From NCBI GenBank assembly GCA_020849665.1, contig JADLFX010000070.1, forward strand, positions 38,521 through 102,520: 64,000 nucleotides of DNA, written 5' to 3'. Positions within the stretch are counted from its first letter, which is position 1. Each line of letters opens with the position of its first letter. Source of the DNA: Planctomycetota bacterium (lineage in GTDB: Bacteria; Planctomycetota; UBA1135; UBA2386). Both the position numbers and the translations under genes were made by a program. The notes beneath the pieces are model-generated. The model was not told where the DNA came from and searched no databases. It saw only the letters and a list, made by a program, of their open reading frames with translations. Shown in pieces: positions 50,745 to 59,679 of the stretch.

Positions 50745-52658
50745 ATGACCAAGCAAGCCGAGCAGTTTCCGTTCCAGGCCGAGGTCAACGAAGTCCTGTC
50801 GATCGTCGTCAACTCGCTCTACTCGCACAAAGAGGTGTTCCTGCGCGAGTTGATCAGCAACGCCAGCGACGCCCTCGACCACCTCTCGTTCAAGGCCCTG
50901 ACCGAGCACGGCCTGCTCGGCGACGACCGCGAGCTGCGCATCGAGGTCGTGCCGGACGCCGGCAGGCGCACGCTGACGATCCGCGACAACGGCATCGGCA
51001 TGACGCGCGACGAGCTGATCTCGCACCTGGGCACGATCGCCCGCTCCGGCAGCAAGAAGCTGATGCAGTCCCTGCAGGCCGAGCAGAAGAAGGACCTCGC
51101 GCTGATCGGCCAGTTCGGCGTCGGCTTCTACTCGGCGTACCTGGTCGCCGACCGGGTCACCGTCGTGAGCCGCGCCGCCGGCGCCGACAAGGCGTGGCAG
51201 TGGGAGAGCGACGCGAAGGGCGGGTTCACCATCGAGGAGGCCGAGCGCGCCGGACGCGGCACCGACGTGGTGCTGCACCTCAAGGAGGACGAGCGCGAGT
51301 TCCTCCAGGAGTGGAGTCTGCGCAGCCTGGTGCGCAAGTACTCCGACTACGTGCGCCACCCGATCCGCCTGTGGGTGGATCGCAGCGCCGAGAAGGGCGA
51401 GAGCCGGTTCGAGACCGTCAACCAGGCCAACGCGCTCTGGGCGCGGCCCAGGACGGAGATCACGCGCGCGCAGTACGAGGAGTTCTACAAGCACGTCGCG
51501 CACGACTGGGAGGCGCCGCTGGCGTGGACCCACTTCAAGGTGGAAGGCACCAGCGAGCTCACCGGCCTGCTCTTCCTGCCACGCGCGGCGCCCTTCGACC
51601 TCGCCGACCGCAAGCCGAAGGGCGTGCGCCTCTACGTGAAGCGCGTGTTCATCCTGGAGGACTGCGAGGAGCTGCTGCCCGAGTGGCTGCGCTTCCTGCG
51701 CGGCGTGCTCGACTCCGAGGACCTGCCGCTGAACGTCTCCCGCGAGATCCTGCAGCAGGACCGCGCCACGCGGCTGATCCGCAAGCAGGTCGTGAAGCAC
51801 GCGCTCGGGCTCCTGGAGGAACTGGCGGCCGAGGGCGAGGTCACCGAGCAGGACCAGGACGGCAAGGAGACCAAGGTGCGCCGCTACGAGGTGTTCTGGC
51901 GCAGCTTCGGCCGGCTCGTGAAGGAGGGCGTGCACTTCGAGCCCGAGCAGCGCGACCGGCTGGTCAAGCTCCTGCGCTATCCCAGCACCCGCGGGGACGA
52001 ACTGGTCTCGCTGGAGGCCTACGTGCAGCGCATGCCCGAAGGCCAGAAGGACATCTACTACGTCGCCGCGGACAGCCTCGCGGCGGCGCGCAAGAGCCCG
52101 CACCTCGAGGCGCTCGCCGCGCGCGGCTACGAGGTGCTCCTGATGACCGACCCGGTCGACGAGTGGCTGGTGGCGGACGTGGCCGAATTCTCCGGCAAGA
52201 GGCTGGTCTCGGCGGCGAAGGGCGAGCTCGACCTGCCGGCCAGCGACGCCGAGCGCGAGCAGCGGCGCGAGAAGGCAGGCCAGATCAAAGGCGTGCTGGA
52301 CGCGATGGAGGAGCTGCTCGGCGCCAGGGTGAAGGAGGTGCGTGCCACCGACCGTCTCACCGGGTCGCCGGCCTGCCTGGTCACCGACGAGAAGGGCATC
52401 AGCCCGCACGTCGAGCGCCTGCTGCGCGCCAACGGCCAGGACGTGCCGCCGCAGAAGCGCACCCTGGAGCTGAACCCCGACCACCCGGTGGTCCACAAGC
52501 TGCGCGCGCTCGCCGCCGACCCGGCCCGCAAGGACCAGCTGCGCGAGTGGTCGGAGCTGCTCTACGACCAGGCGCTCCTGGCCGAGGGCGGCATGCCCGA
52601 GGACCCGGCGCGCTTCGCCCAGGCGGTGGCCCGCCTCATGCAGCAGGTCAGCTCGTGA
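50745..52658 (+). CDS. htpG: Molecular chaperone HtpG (Hsp90)
   Basis: A cytoplasmic ATP-dependent Hsp90 chaperone, 637 aa, the full bacterial length. The GHKL ATPase domain has SKEVFLREL-type start (YSHKEVFLRELISNASDALD), the metal/nucleotide DNGIGM, GTIARSG and the lid with QFGVGFYSAYLV. The middle domain contains YVKRVFILEDCEELLPEWLRF and RGVLDSEDLPLNVSREILQQ. The C-terminal dimer domain is complete. The gene stands apart from the other heat-shock genes and is followed by a membrane protein after 13 bases. Confidence 0.98.
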   Translation: MTKQAEQFPFQAEVNEVLSIVVNSLYSHKEVFLRELISNASDALDHLSFKALTEHGLLGDDRELRIEVVPDAGRRTLTIRDNGIGMTRDELISHLGTIARSGSKKLMQSLQAEQKKDLALIGQFGVGFYSAYLVADRVTVVSRAAGADKAWQWESDAKGGFTIEEAERAGRGTDVVLHLKEDEREFLQEWSLRSLVRKYSDYVRHPIRLWVDRSAEKGESRFETVNQANALWARPRTEITRAQYEEFYKHVAHDWEAPLAWTHFKVEGTSELTGLLFLPRAAPFDLADRKPKGVRLYVKRVFILEDCEELLPEWLRFLRGVLDSEDLPLNVSREILQQDRATRLIRKQVVKHALGLLEELAAEGEVTEQDQDGKETKVRRYEVFWRSFGRLVKEGVHFEPEQRDRLVKLLRYPSTRGDELVSLEAYVQRMPEGQKDIYYVAADSLAAARKSPHLEALAARGYEVLLMTDPVDEWLVADVAEFSGKRLVSAAKGELDLPASDAEREQRREKAGQIKGVLDAMEELLGARVKEVRATDRLTGSPACLVTDEKGISPHVERLLRANGQDVPPQKRTLELNPDHPVVHKLRALAADPARKDQLREWSELLYDQALLAEGGMPEDPARFAQAVARLMQQVSS

Positions 52659-52671
52659 CCGGCGGCGGACG

Positions 52672-54072
52672 GTGAGCACCGGCCGTTTCGTCTCCACCGC
52701 GGCGCCGCGCAGGGACGCAGCGCTGGTGGCTCTGGCCGCCGCGGCGCTCGCCGTGCTCCTGCGGCAGGACTCCGGCTTCTGGGACGGTCCCTCCCTCGTG
52801 CTCGACGCGGCGGAAGGACGCTGGCGTCATCCCCGCCACCTCTTGCTCCTGCCGGCGCTGCGCGGCTGGCTCCTGGCCACCGCGCCGCTCGGCGGCAGCG
52901 CCTTCGATCGTGCCACGTGGCTGAACCCCGTGCTGCTCGGGTTCGCGGCGTACGTGCTGCATCGCGCGTTCGCGCGGCTTCGCCTCGCCCGGCCGCGCGC
53001 CGCGCTCGCCGCGGCGCTGGCCTGCGGCACGCCTGCGGCGCTGTTCCACGCCAGCATCGTGGACAAGTACCTACCCGGCTTCGCAGCCGGCGCGCTGGCG
53101 TGGTTCGCCGCGGCCGCGCTGGCGGCGGACCCGCGAGCGTGGCGCGCCCTCGCCCTGGGCGCCGCCGGCGCGCTCGCCTATGCCGTGCACGCCGGCGGCG
53201 CGATCCTGCCGCTGATCCTCCTGCCGCTCGCGTTCCTGCACCTGCCTGCGGCGGCGCCGCGCTGGCGCCTCCTCGGGATCGCGGCGCTCTCGCATGTCTC
53301 GGGCATCGCTTTGGTGCAGGCGCTCGCCGCGTGGCTCGACGCCGCGACCTCGGCGGCCGGCTCGGCAAGTTTCTTCGCCGGCGTGGCCGGCGAGGCGTGG
53401 GCCCGCCCCCACGCTCTGGGCGGGTTCCTGCTCCAGGAGTGGCTGGTCCCGTTCGCGCCCGTGGTCCTGCTCGGGCCGTTCGCCCGCGGCGCCGCGGACC
53501 GGCCTGACCTCCGGGCTCTGTGGCTCGCCGGCACGCTCGGGTATCTCGCGGCGGGCTTCAGCCTGATCCAGGACTTCCGCGGCTACGGCTGCTATCTCCT
53601 GCCCCTCGCGTCACTGGGGGCCGTGGCGGCGGCGCAGGCGTTCCGGCCCGGGATCCTCCTCGGCCCGACGTGCGCAGGCCTCGCGATCGGCATCGGGCTG
53701 ATCGTCACGCACGAGGTTCCGCACCGCAGCCAGACCCTCGCGGAGTGGATCGACGCCAACGGCGGACCCGCCGGCGCCTGCCTGCTGCTCGCGGCGCCGC
53801 TCGACGTGGAGACCCTCGTGCTGCGGCGGCCGGGGATGCCGCACATCGACCTGCGCCCCTCCAGCAACGCGGAGCAACCCGCGGCCGGGATCGAGGTGGG
53901 CTGGCTGGACCAGCGGATCGACGCCGAGCGCGCGCGCGGCCGCACGGTGCTGGTGAGCCGCGCCGCGGTGGAATGGCTGCAGGCACAGGCCACGCCGTCG
54001 GCGCAGCGGATCCTGGGGCGCTTGCGCGCCCGTCGCGCGGGCGGGAGCTCTGCCGGCCATCGCGTCGAGTAG
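52672..54072 (+). CDS. Polytopic membrane protein (DUF2723/GT-C-like)
   Basis: A 466-aa membrane protein with about ten hydrophobic helices (for example VALAAAALAVLL and GAAGALAYAVHAGGAILPLILLPLAFL) and a soluble C-terminal 110 residues. The opening loop with the segment RQDSGFWDGPSLVLDAAEGRWRHPRH and a following HP-x-x-Y-like layout recall DUF2723 or GT-C glycosyltransferases, but key residues are not certain. The start is a GTG at 52672, 13 bases past htpG. Its last 47 codons and stop are the left copy of the 154-base repeat; a damaged second copy is at 60.0 kb. Confidence 0.72.
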   Translation: MSTGRFVSTAAPRRDAALVALAAAALAVLLRQDSGFWDGPSLVLDAAEGRWRHPRHLLLLPALRGWLLATAPLGGSAFDRATWLNPVLLGFAAYVLHRAFARLRLARPRAALAAALACGTPAALFHASIVDKYLPGFAAGALAWFAAAALAADPRAWRALALGAAGALAYAVHAGGAILPLILLPLAFLHLPAAAPRWRLLGIAALSHVSGIALVQALAAWLDAATSAAGSASFFAGVAGEAWARPHALGGFLLQEWLVPFAPVVLLGPFARGAADRPDLRALWLAGTLGYLAAGFSLIQDFRGYGCYLLPLASLGAVAAAQAFRPGILLGPTCAGLAIGIGLIVTHEVPHRSQTLAEWIDANGGPAGACLLLAAPLDVETLVLRRPGMPHIDLRPSSNAEQPAAGIEVGWLDQRIDAERARGRTVLVSRAAVEWLQAQATPSAQRILGRLRARRAGGSSAGHRVE

Positions 54073-54084
54073 CGGCCGCGGGCG
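53931..54084 (+). repeat. 154-base direct repeat, left copy
   Basis: It consists of the last codons and stop of the membrane-protein gene. By eye it matches 60011-60164 with about ten mismatches and no gaps. Here the reading frame is intact. The two copies bracket the accessory island. Confidence 0.85.
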
Positions 54085-54290
54085 CCGCCGGGCTTCACCG
54101 CGAAGGGTGGCAGCGCGCTCCTGTGCGTCGGATCGACCAGCCAAGGACCGATCCCCGGGATCTCCATGGTGACGCGAGTGTTGCCGAGCAAAGGGTGGAG
54201 GGGCTCACGGGGCCGCCACAAGGCGATCGGAAGGTTCGGCTGCGCCATGGCCCCATCGACCGAGGCGTACAGCTCCTCTGTCACCGCAGA
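54085..54290 (-). pseudogene. Remnant of an FG-GAP protein C-terminal tail
   Basis: Read leftward, this segment encodes about 70 residues matching the intact gene at 13.2 kb: EELYASVDGAMAQPNLPIAL, then TRVTMEIPGIGPWLVDP and LPPFAVKPGGA. The intact counterparts are QLYGSIAGSIGQPYLQIAF and TRVTLEIPGIGPWLVDP. No start is present, and the match stops at the junction with the membrane-protein gene. So it is a broken fragment left by recombination. Confidence 0.75.
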
Positions 54291-54382
54291 TCGGTGCGGT
54301 CGAACGGCGTGCGATCGGTCGATGGTTGCCGCGTGCCGGTGGGAGCCAACTCCGTCGCTGAATACCGGCCACCACGCCCCGC

Positions 54383-57187
54383 CTACTGCCTCTCCAGCCG
54401 CCAGCTCTCCCCAGCAGCGAGCGCGCGCTGGGCGAGCACTTCGCCGCGCCTGCGCACGGTGGCGATGTAACGCCCCTCCGCAAGGCACAGCGAGAGCTCG
54501 GCGGCCGCTGCCATGACGCCCGACGGTCCTCCCGCGTACACGCTCCTGCCCTGGTCATCGGTGATTGCAAAGTGGAGGTCCTGCGCCCAGGACCACACGC
54601 TCTGCGCGGCGCGGGCATCGGCGTCCGGCGCCACCACCACCACGCGGAGCAATGCGACGGGAACGACGGGGAGCGTGACGGTCTCGGGCACCGTCCCAGC
54701 TTGGACGCGCAGCTTGACGGGTCCCGGCGACGCATGGCTCTGCGGCTTCCCCACGGGCAGCCCCGTGAAGGCGCTGCTCTCGAACGGCTCGACGGAGAGC
54801 AGGTACTCACCGGGCTCCATTCCCGCCAAGGCGAACCGCCCCATGGTGTCCGTGCGCGTGAGGGTGAGGCGCTTCGACGCGACCTCGCGCGCTTGCACTT
54901 GCAGGGGTCGCGCAGGCGGGCCTGCGCCGCAGGCCACCAAGCCCGAGATCGCTACTCCCTGACCCAACCGGACGTCGATGCGCCCATCCGCGGGCAGCTC
55001 CACGCGTGCGGTCCGGGCCCCCAGCCCCTCGGCGGCCACGCTCACCTCCCACTTGCCGAGCGACAGTCCATCCAGGCGAATCTCCGGCCCCAGAGCCAAC
55101 GACCGTCTGGTCTCGTTCTCCGACGTGGCTTCGACCAGCACCGGCCCCTCGAAGGCGGCACCCACGCGCTCGTCGATGACCCGCACGGTGAGTGTTGCCG
55201 CCGCCGCGAAGAGGTCGAGGTCCTCGAGGACCACCCTCAGGGTCCCCGCCCCCACCTTCACCGCCTCCAGAGTCCTCCGATACGTGGGGGTGTTGGAGCG
55301 AGGGTACTCGAGGAGGACGTCGCAGGTTTCCGGGACATCCTCCAACAGCACGGCGCCGTGATCGTCCGAGCGCCCGGCGCCGAGGAAGACCGGCCGAGGG
55401 CCGCCCTTGGCGAAGTCCGCCAGCCCGCCTGCGGGGAATACCTGCACGGACGCGTCTGGGACCGGGCGCTGGCTCCGGTCGAGTACCAGGATTGCGAGCC
55501 GGACACCGCGGGCGAGAGTGATCGTCACGCCCGCAACGTCGCATTCGCAGAAGAGACCGCGGGAGGGCACGAGGACGCGGCGGAAGGGCACGTAGCCCGG
55601 GGCGCTTGCGCGCAGCAGCAGCTCCCCCTGGACATCCCCTGGCACCTCGAAGTCGAAGCGACCTCGGGCGTCCGATGCCGTGCGGGCGATCGAGAGCTCA
55701 ATGGTCGCGCCGGCTACCGGGCGCGCGCGCTCGTCGCGGACGAGGCCGTGCCAGCGGCGGAAGAGATCCTCGGGTCGGACGATATCCTCCGCGACGGCGA
55801 CTTCTCCGGAGCGCGTTACAACGGTGACGCGCGGCCGGCCGGCCGGAAGAGTGATCGTCACCTCGCCGCCACCGGCCGGGCAGGGGATCCCGTCGATGAC
55901 GTAGGCGCCCGCGGCGTCGGTGAACGCCTCCCGCTCCGCGTGGAAGGGCACCGTCGCCTCGGGCCGCCGTGTGCTCCACATTACCGAGTAGCCGCCGTGC
56001 TGTTGCCGAAAGGCACGGTCGGGACCGGCCTCGCAAAGGGGCTGCGTACTGGCTTCCGCGAAGACGCGTTGGCCGGCGAGTGGTGCTCCCGCTGCGTCTA
56101 CGACCCGGCCGCGGACGCTTCCTGCTGGGTAGAGGACGACGTGCATATCGCCCGCGCGTTCGGGGGGTTTCACGATCTTCCAGTGGGGAGCGCGACCGGG
56201 TGCCGTGACCCAGAGCCACGCGTCGGGGCGGCTCCTGTCTGGGGCGCTCGGGAGCCGGGTGAGCGTGAAGCCCCCGTCGGCCCGCGTCCTGGTCGTTTCG
56301 GCCCGCTGCGAAGGCCCGCCGCGGCGCCCCTCGGCCGTGTAGGTGCTCCGGTAATACCAGAGCTCGACCCGGGCGTCCGCGATGCCAGCTCCGCTTTCCG
56401 AGTCGACTACTCTGCCTATGCCCTCGCGGCCTCCGTCGACGCCGACGACCAGTTCGCCCATGCCCCAGGTGACCTGGACGGATCGGAACACCGGAAGTGC
56501 ATCCGGGGCCAGGATCTCCAGGTCGAGCCCCCACGGCACGTCGAGGAACGCGAAGCGTCCATCGGCTCCCGAAGTGGTCGTCTCGCCCGCTCCGAGCGCC
56601 AGGTGCGGATTGGACCAGCGGACCAGCGCGCCGCCGACGGGCACCCCGTCGCGGCGGACGACGCGCCCCCGCAGTACGGGCGAGCGTTCGAGCACGACAT
56701 CGAGACCGATCGAGGGCGCGCGCACCCTCCGGGAGATCGGGCGGAACCCGGAGCAGGCGAAGGACAGTTCGGCCAGAGCGTCGGGCGGGAGCATGAGCGC
56801 GAAACTCCCTCGGGCATCCGTCGTGGCTTGCGACGGCGCCCCGCCCGCGCGTGGATCCTCGAGCAGCCGCGCGGTGATTCGGGCTCCCGCGAGCGGAGCG
56901 CCCGTGGCATCGCGCACCATGCCTTCCACTACGGCGCGGGCGGCCACGTCGGTTCCTTCATCGGACGGGGAAGTCGCGAGCGGAACGCGCGCCGTGGCAT
57001 CCGTCCGGATGGCCGCCCTGGACGTGCTCGCGTGTTCCGCCGTCTGCAGCGGCACGCCGCCGCTCTCGCCCGGCTCCGGAATCCCAACCGTCCCGAGCAG
57101 ATGGCCGGTGAGAACCAGCAGGACGGCGAGCACGGCGACCGCGCCCACCATCAGGACAAGCTTCTTCATCGAGGTCCTAGCCAGCAT
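54383..57187 (-). CDS. Large membrane-anchored CarboxypepD_reg-like repeat protein
   Basis: A 934-aa protein with one N-terminal membrane helix (about 7-30, KKLVLMVGAVAVLAVLLVL). An extracytoplasmic array of beta-sandwich modules follows, many with the CarboxypepD_reg signature: VEGMVRDATGAPLAGARITA, GRVVRRDGVPVGGALVRWS, RGRVVDAAGAPLAGQRVFAE and GLVRDERARPVAGATIELS. About eight modules can be seen. No peptidase site is present. It resembles the outer part of the sigma-fusion protein at 29.2 kb, but here the sigma gene is separate (57.7 kb). ATG at 57187 is used; an ATG at 57169 is equally possible. Confidence 0.85.
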   Translation of the reverse strand: MLARTSMKKLVLMVGAVAVLAVLLVLTGHLLGTVGIPEPGESGGVPLQTAEHASTSRAAIRTDATARVPLATSPSDEGTDVAARAVVEGMVRDATGAPLAGARITARLLEDPRAGGAPSQATTDARGSFALMLPPDALAELSFACSGFRPISRRVRAPSIGLDVVLERSPVLRGRVVRRDGVPVGGALVRWSNPHLALGAGETTTSGADGRFAFLDVPWGLDLEILAPDALPVFRSVQVTWGMGELVVGVDGGREGIGRVVDSESGAGIADARVELWYYRSTYTAEGRRGGPSQRAETTRTRADGGFTLTRLPSAPDRSRPDAWLWVTAPGRAPHWKIVKPPERAGDMHVVLYPAGSVRGRVVDAAGAPLAGQRVFAEASTQPLCEAGPDRAFRQQHGGYSVMWSTRRPEATVPFHAEREAFTDAAGAYVIDGIPCPAGGGEVTITLPAGRPRVTVVTRSGEVAVAEDIVRPEDLFRRWHGLVRDERARPVAGATIELSIARTASDARGRFDFEVPGDVQGELLLRASAPGYVPFRRVLVPSRGLFCECDVAGVTITLARGVRLAILVLDRSQRPVPDASVQVFPAGGLADFAKGGPRPVFLGAGRSDDHGAVLLEDVPETCDVLLEYPRSNTPTYRRTLEAVKVGAGTLRVVLEDLDLFAAAATLTVRVIDERVGAAFEGPVLVEATSENETRRSLALGPEIRLDGLSLGKWEVSVAAEGLGARTARVELPADGRIDVRLGQGVAISGLVACGAGPPARPLQVQAREVASKRLTLTRTDTMGRFALAGMEPGEYLLSVEPFESSAFTGLPVGKPQSHASPGPVKLRVQAGTVPETVTLPVVPVALLRVVVVAPDADARAAQSVWSWAQDLHFAITDDQGRSVYAGGPSGVMAAAAELSLCLAEGRYIATVRRRGEVLAQRALAAGESWRLERQ

Positions 57188-57199
57188 CCCTCATCAAGA

Positions 57200-57568
57200 C
57201 TAGGAACCGACGTGGAGCGTGCCCCCAGCCTCGGCACCAGTATGCCCTCCGGGGGGCGTGTATTCGACGCTCGTCGCGTACGTGTTCGCCCCCCAGCTGA
57301 TGGTCTCGTTCCATGACGCCACGCCGTTCGCGTTTGTGGTCACCTGCCGCTCGGTGTTGGACTTGATGCCGTACGGGTTCTCACCAACGCCGAGAAGCTT
57401 GACCGTGTAGGTTGTGTTGGGCTCAAGCCCTGTGAGCGTCACCGTGATCGTCTCACCGTTGGTGATGTTGTTCGGAGAGATGCTCGCACTCACCTGTGCC
57501 TGCGCGACGCCGGAGAACATGAACAGGGTGGCGAGCATGACGAGGTTCGCGAGGATGAATCGATTCAT
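57200..57568 (-). CDS. Small exported Ig-like protein
   Basis: A 122-aa secreted protein. The signal peptide (MNRFILANLVMLATLFMFSG, ending AQAQ) is followed by one Ig/fibronectin-like beta-sandwich with SPNNITNGETITVTLTGLEP and TTYTVKLLGVGEN. It is clearly more Asn/Thr-rich and its codons are less G+C-rich than neighbouring genes, which suggests different origin. It lies 12 bases before the 934-aa protein gene and 149 bases after the sigma-like gene, in the same direction, so it is probably in their operon. It could be a ligand or subunit of the large repeat protein; this is inference. Confidence 0.82.
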   Translation of the reverse strand: MNRFILANLVMLATLFMFSGVAQAQVSASISPNNITNGETITVTLTGLEPNTTYTVKLLGVGENPYGIKSNTERQVTTNANGVASWNETISWGANTYATSVEYTPPGGHTGAEAGGTLHVGS

Positions 57569-57717
57569 CGGAGTTCAGCTCCATCCTGAGTCTTCGAGCA
57601 GGAACGAATGGTCTGCCGACTCACTAGATGTTGCTTCAGCCCCTACTTGGACAGGGAAACCCTCCCGACCAGGTACACCGACCTCGGAACCAATCGACTG
57701 GGTGCACTTCATCCAGC

Positions 57718-58383
57718 TCATCGCTTGTCCTTCTGCACCATGGCGGCGATCAGTCCAGTGAAGTCCTTGCACAGCCGGGATGCCGTGCGTCTGGGGATTC
57801 GGAGCTCCTTCTCGATGTCGCATGCGCTTGGTAGTGCCCCAAGCCGAGCGACGAGCTCCAGCATGGCCCCAAAGTGGTGACGCAGGCGGGGCTTGATCTG
57901 CGTCGACTGCTCCGTGTCGAGCCGAGACAGGACCTCGGCCAGGACGGCAAGAGCAGCCGCGACCGGTTCCCGGGTTGGCAATTGCGGTCTGATGGCTGCC
58001 TGATCACCGAGATCCTGAAGGGATACCAAGCTCAGAGCGAGGCGATCGTGGCGCCGGTGCAGCTCGTTGGCGAGGTGATTCGTGGCGGCCAGGCAGAAGG
58101 CGACGAGCGCTGCTTCGGTGGCGGGAAGCACGGGCCGGCGATCGAACCACCGCAACAGTCGAAGCATGATCTCCCCGGCAACGTCTGGGGCATCGTGGGC
58201 GAGGCGTGGCCACTTGTGCCGAACGTGTTCGAGGATTCGCGGGCGGATCCGGTCGACGAGGATCTTGGCGAAGGCGTCGCGGTCTCCAGCGCGGTATGCA
58301 AGGAAGAGGGCCATGGAAGTCCTCTCTCTGTCTCTCTGTCTCTCTGTCTCCATCTCTGAAGCCATGGCGTACCCTCCGATCAT
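57718..58383 (-). CDS. ECF-type sigma-70 factor with octamer repeat at its 5' end
   Basis: A 221-aa sigma-70-like protein. Region 2 lies at about residues 24-115 (ALFLAYRAGDRDAFAKILV, then DVAGEIMLRLLRWFD), followed by a region with NHLANELHRRHDR. A region-4-like helix-turn-helix lies near the end (LPSACDIEKELRIPRRTAS). I use the ATG at 58383 because GAGG lies 8 bases upstream. A second possible start, ATG 58314, has an AGAGAGG site supplied by the octamer repeat itself. It presumably drives the downstream small and large exported genes. The family call is moderately firm; sequence is divergent. Confidence 0.72.
   Translation of the reverse strand: MIGGYAMASEMETERQRDRERTSMALFLAYRAGDRDAFAKILVDRIRPRILEHVRHKWPRLAHDAPDVAGEIMLRLLRWFDRRPVLPATEAALVAFCLAATNHLANELHRRHDRLALSLVSLQDLGDQAAIRPQLPTREPVAAALAVLAEVLSRLDTEQSTQIKPRLRHHFGAMLELVARLGALPSACDIEKELRIPRRTASRLCKDFTGLIAAMVQKDKR
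58323..58350. repeat. Octamer TCTCTCTG tandem repeat, three and a half copies
   Basis: Perfect copies at 58323-58330, 58331-58338 and 58339-58346 are followed by a partial one. On the coding strand it is CAGAGAGA and encodes ETERQRDRER near the sigma protein N-terminus. Eight is not a multiple of three, so copy changes shift the frame between ATG 58383 and the domain. Confidence 0.9.
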
Positions 58384-59279
58384 GGGCGGAACCTCGCAGA
58401 CAACAGAACATGCACGCGGTGGACGATGCGGCCATGTGCGAAGCCTTGCAACCCACCGAGGAATGACTTGAGCGTGACGCCCGGATCGATCCCGAATCGA
58501 ACCTGGAGCGGCCCGGCCGGGGTCTGTGATCAGGGTAGCGAGATCGAACAGGAAGGCGCGGTCGAGCACGCTGACGCAGTGTGGGGACGGCAGGAGGTCG
58601 GAGACCCCACGTCGACAGGTACGACCCGAGCTTCAACTCCGATCGTTCCGGGGCAAGACGCCCGATCCCGCTGTTCGCCCCCACGCATGCCGGCCGTCGC
58701 TGAGCGAGTCCCCCGCGCCTGCTCGCCCGCCCAGCTCTCGCGGTAGCCACGGTGTTCGCGCCGAACGCAGATGCGCACCAAGTTCCGGCTCCAGCCGTGC
58801 TTTGCGACGCCCTTCAGGGCAAGGATCGCCTCGACCGTCTCGCGCTTCGCCCGAGGCTCCTTCCCGCAGGAGGCACAGCGGACGAGCAGCACCCCGTGCA
58901 AGGGGGAGGCGATAGGCGAGGACGTCTGCTCTCTTCTCGCGACGCCTTCCAGGTGATCCGGGGGCCAGCCCACAGAGTCCCGCAGGACCGCTCCGGGAGC
59001 ACGCGGATCAAAGAGCCGGACAAGGTACAGGGGAAGATGCTCTCCAGGCAACGGTCCCGGTGGAAGCCTGCCTCACTGCAAGTCTCCGGCATCAGGGCTG
59101 ACGCCCCGCCCCGGAACCGTTCGGCGCAGTTCCACGCAGGTACGTCGAGACAACCGCCGACGCCGTGGTCGACTGTGCCGCCGTGCCGGGGCCCCTAGTC
59201 ATGCCGCGCTGGAAGGGATCCAGATTCCCCCCGATCCCGACCAGCATTGGTCTCTCTGTGCAATCCGAGCAGCACTGGG
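58384..59279. other. Region without a convincing gene, within the accessory island
   Basis: About 900 bases with no domain I recognise. Codon use is irregular. One leftward frame at 58530-59051 (173 codons) has a CASC pair and the segment AILALKGVAKHGWSRNLVRI, which could be part of a decayed gene, but there is no supporting motif. I see no promoter, repeat or transposase end. Confidence 0.45.
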
Positions 59280-59572
59280 CGCGCCTGCTGAATCCGAATC
59301 GTGTACCAGTTCGTGGAGCGGACGACGTCATCAGACTCCACTCGGATCCCGCCTGCCACTGGAACTCCCGAGCGCGCAGCGCTGAATCGGCGGGGATCGA
59401 GAAGAACCGGAGCTGGGCACGACCGGGTCCCATCACGAAACGCGGCACTGGGATCATCTCGTGGGATCGACCAGCCAGGGGCCGACCCCGCGGGTTCCAG
59501 CGTGACGCGCATATCGGCGAACATCGAATCGGTGCGCGGCTCCAGTGGACAGGCTGCAGGAACGGCGCGCAC
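59280..59572 (-). pseudogene. Second remnant of the FG-GAP C-terminal tail
   Basis: Leftward translation ends with VRSTNWYTIRIQ, against LRSTNWYPMRIQ in the intact gene at 13.2 kb. Before it RVTLE, GPGR-like and VPVAGGIRVES segments align, but in shifted frames, so there are indels. It lies next to the remnant of the 17.8 kb gene, the same order as in the intact region, as though a longer copy was once present. Confidence 0.65.
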
Positions 59573-59679
59573 ATGCCGGCAGAAGCCCAGACCAGCCGCT
59601 GGTTCACACGGGGCCCTCGAGCGCGGTTGCGCTGGGTCATCCGCCGGCGTTCGAGCGCGGCATGGGCGGCAAGCTCACA

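Noticed and set aside
46125..52697. A 2190-codon open frame on the minus strand across the kinase, aminotransferase, YihY, MBL and htpG genes.
   Set aside because: It is antisense to strongly supported genes; its His/Arg/Gln-rich low-complexity translation has no domain. Such frames are expected in very G+C-rich DNA.
58530..59051. Possible transposase fragment with a CASC pair.
   Set aside because: No DDE, HUH or other transposase motif and no terminal inverted repeats, so left as unassigned.
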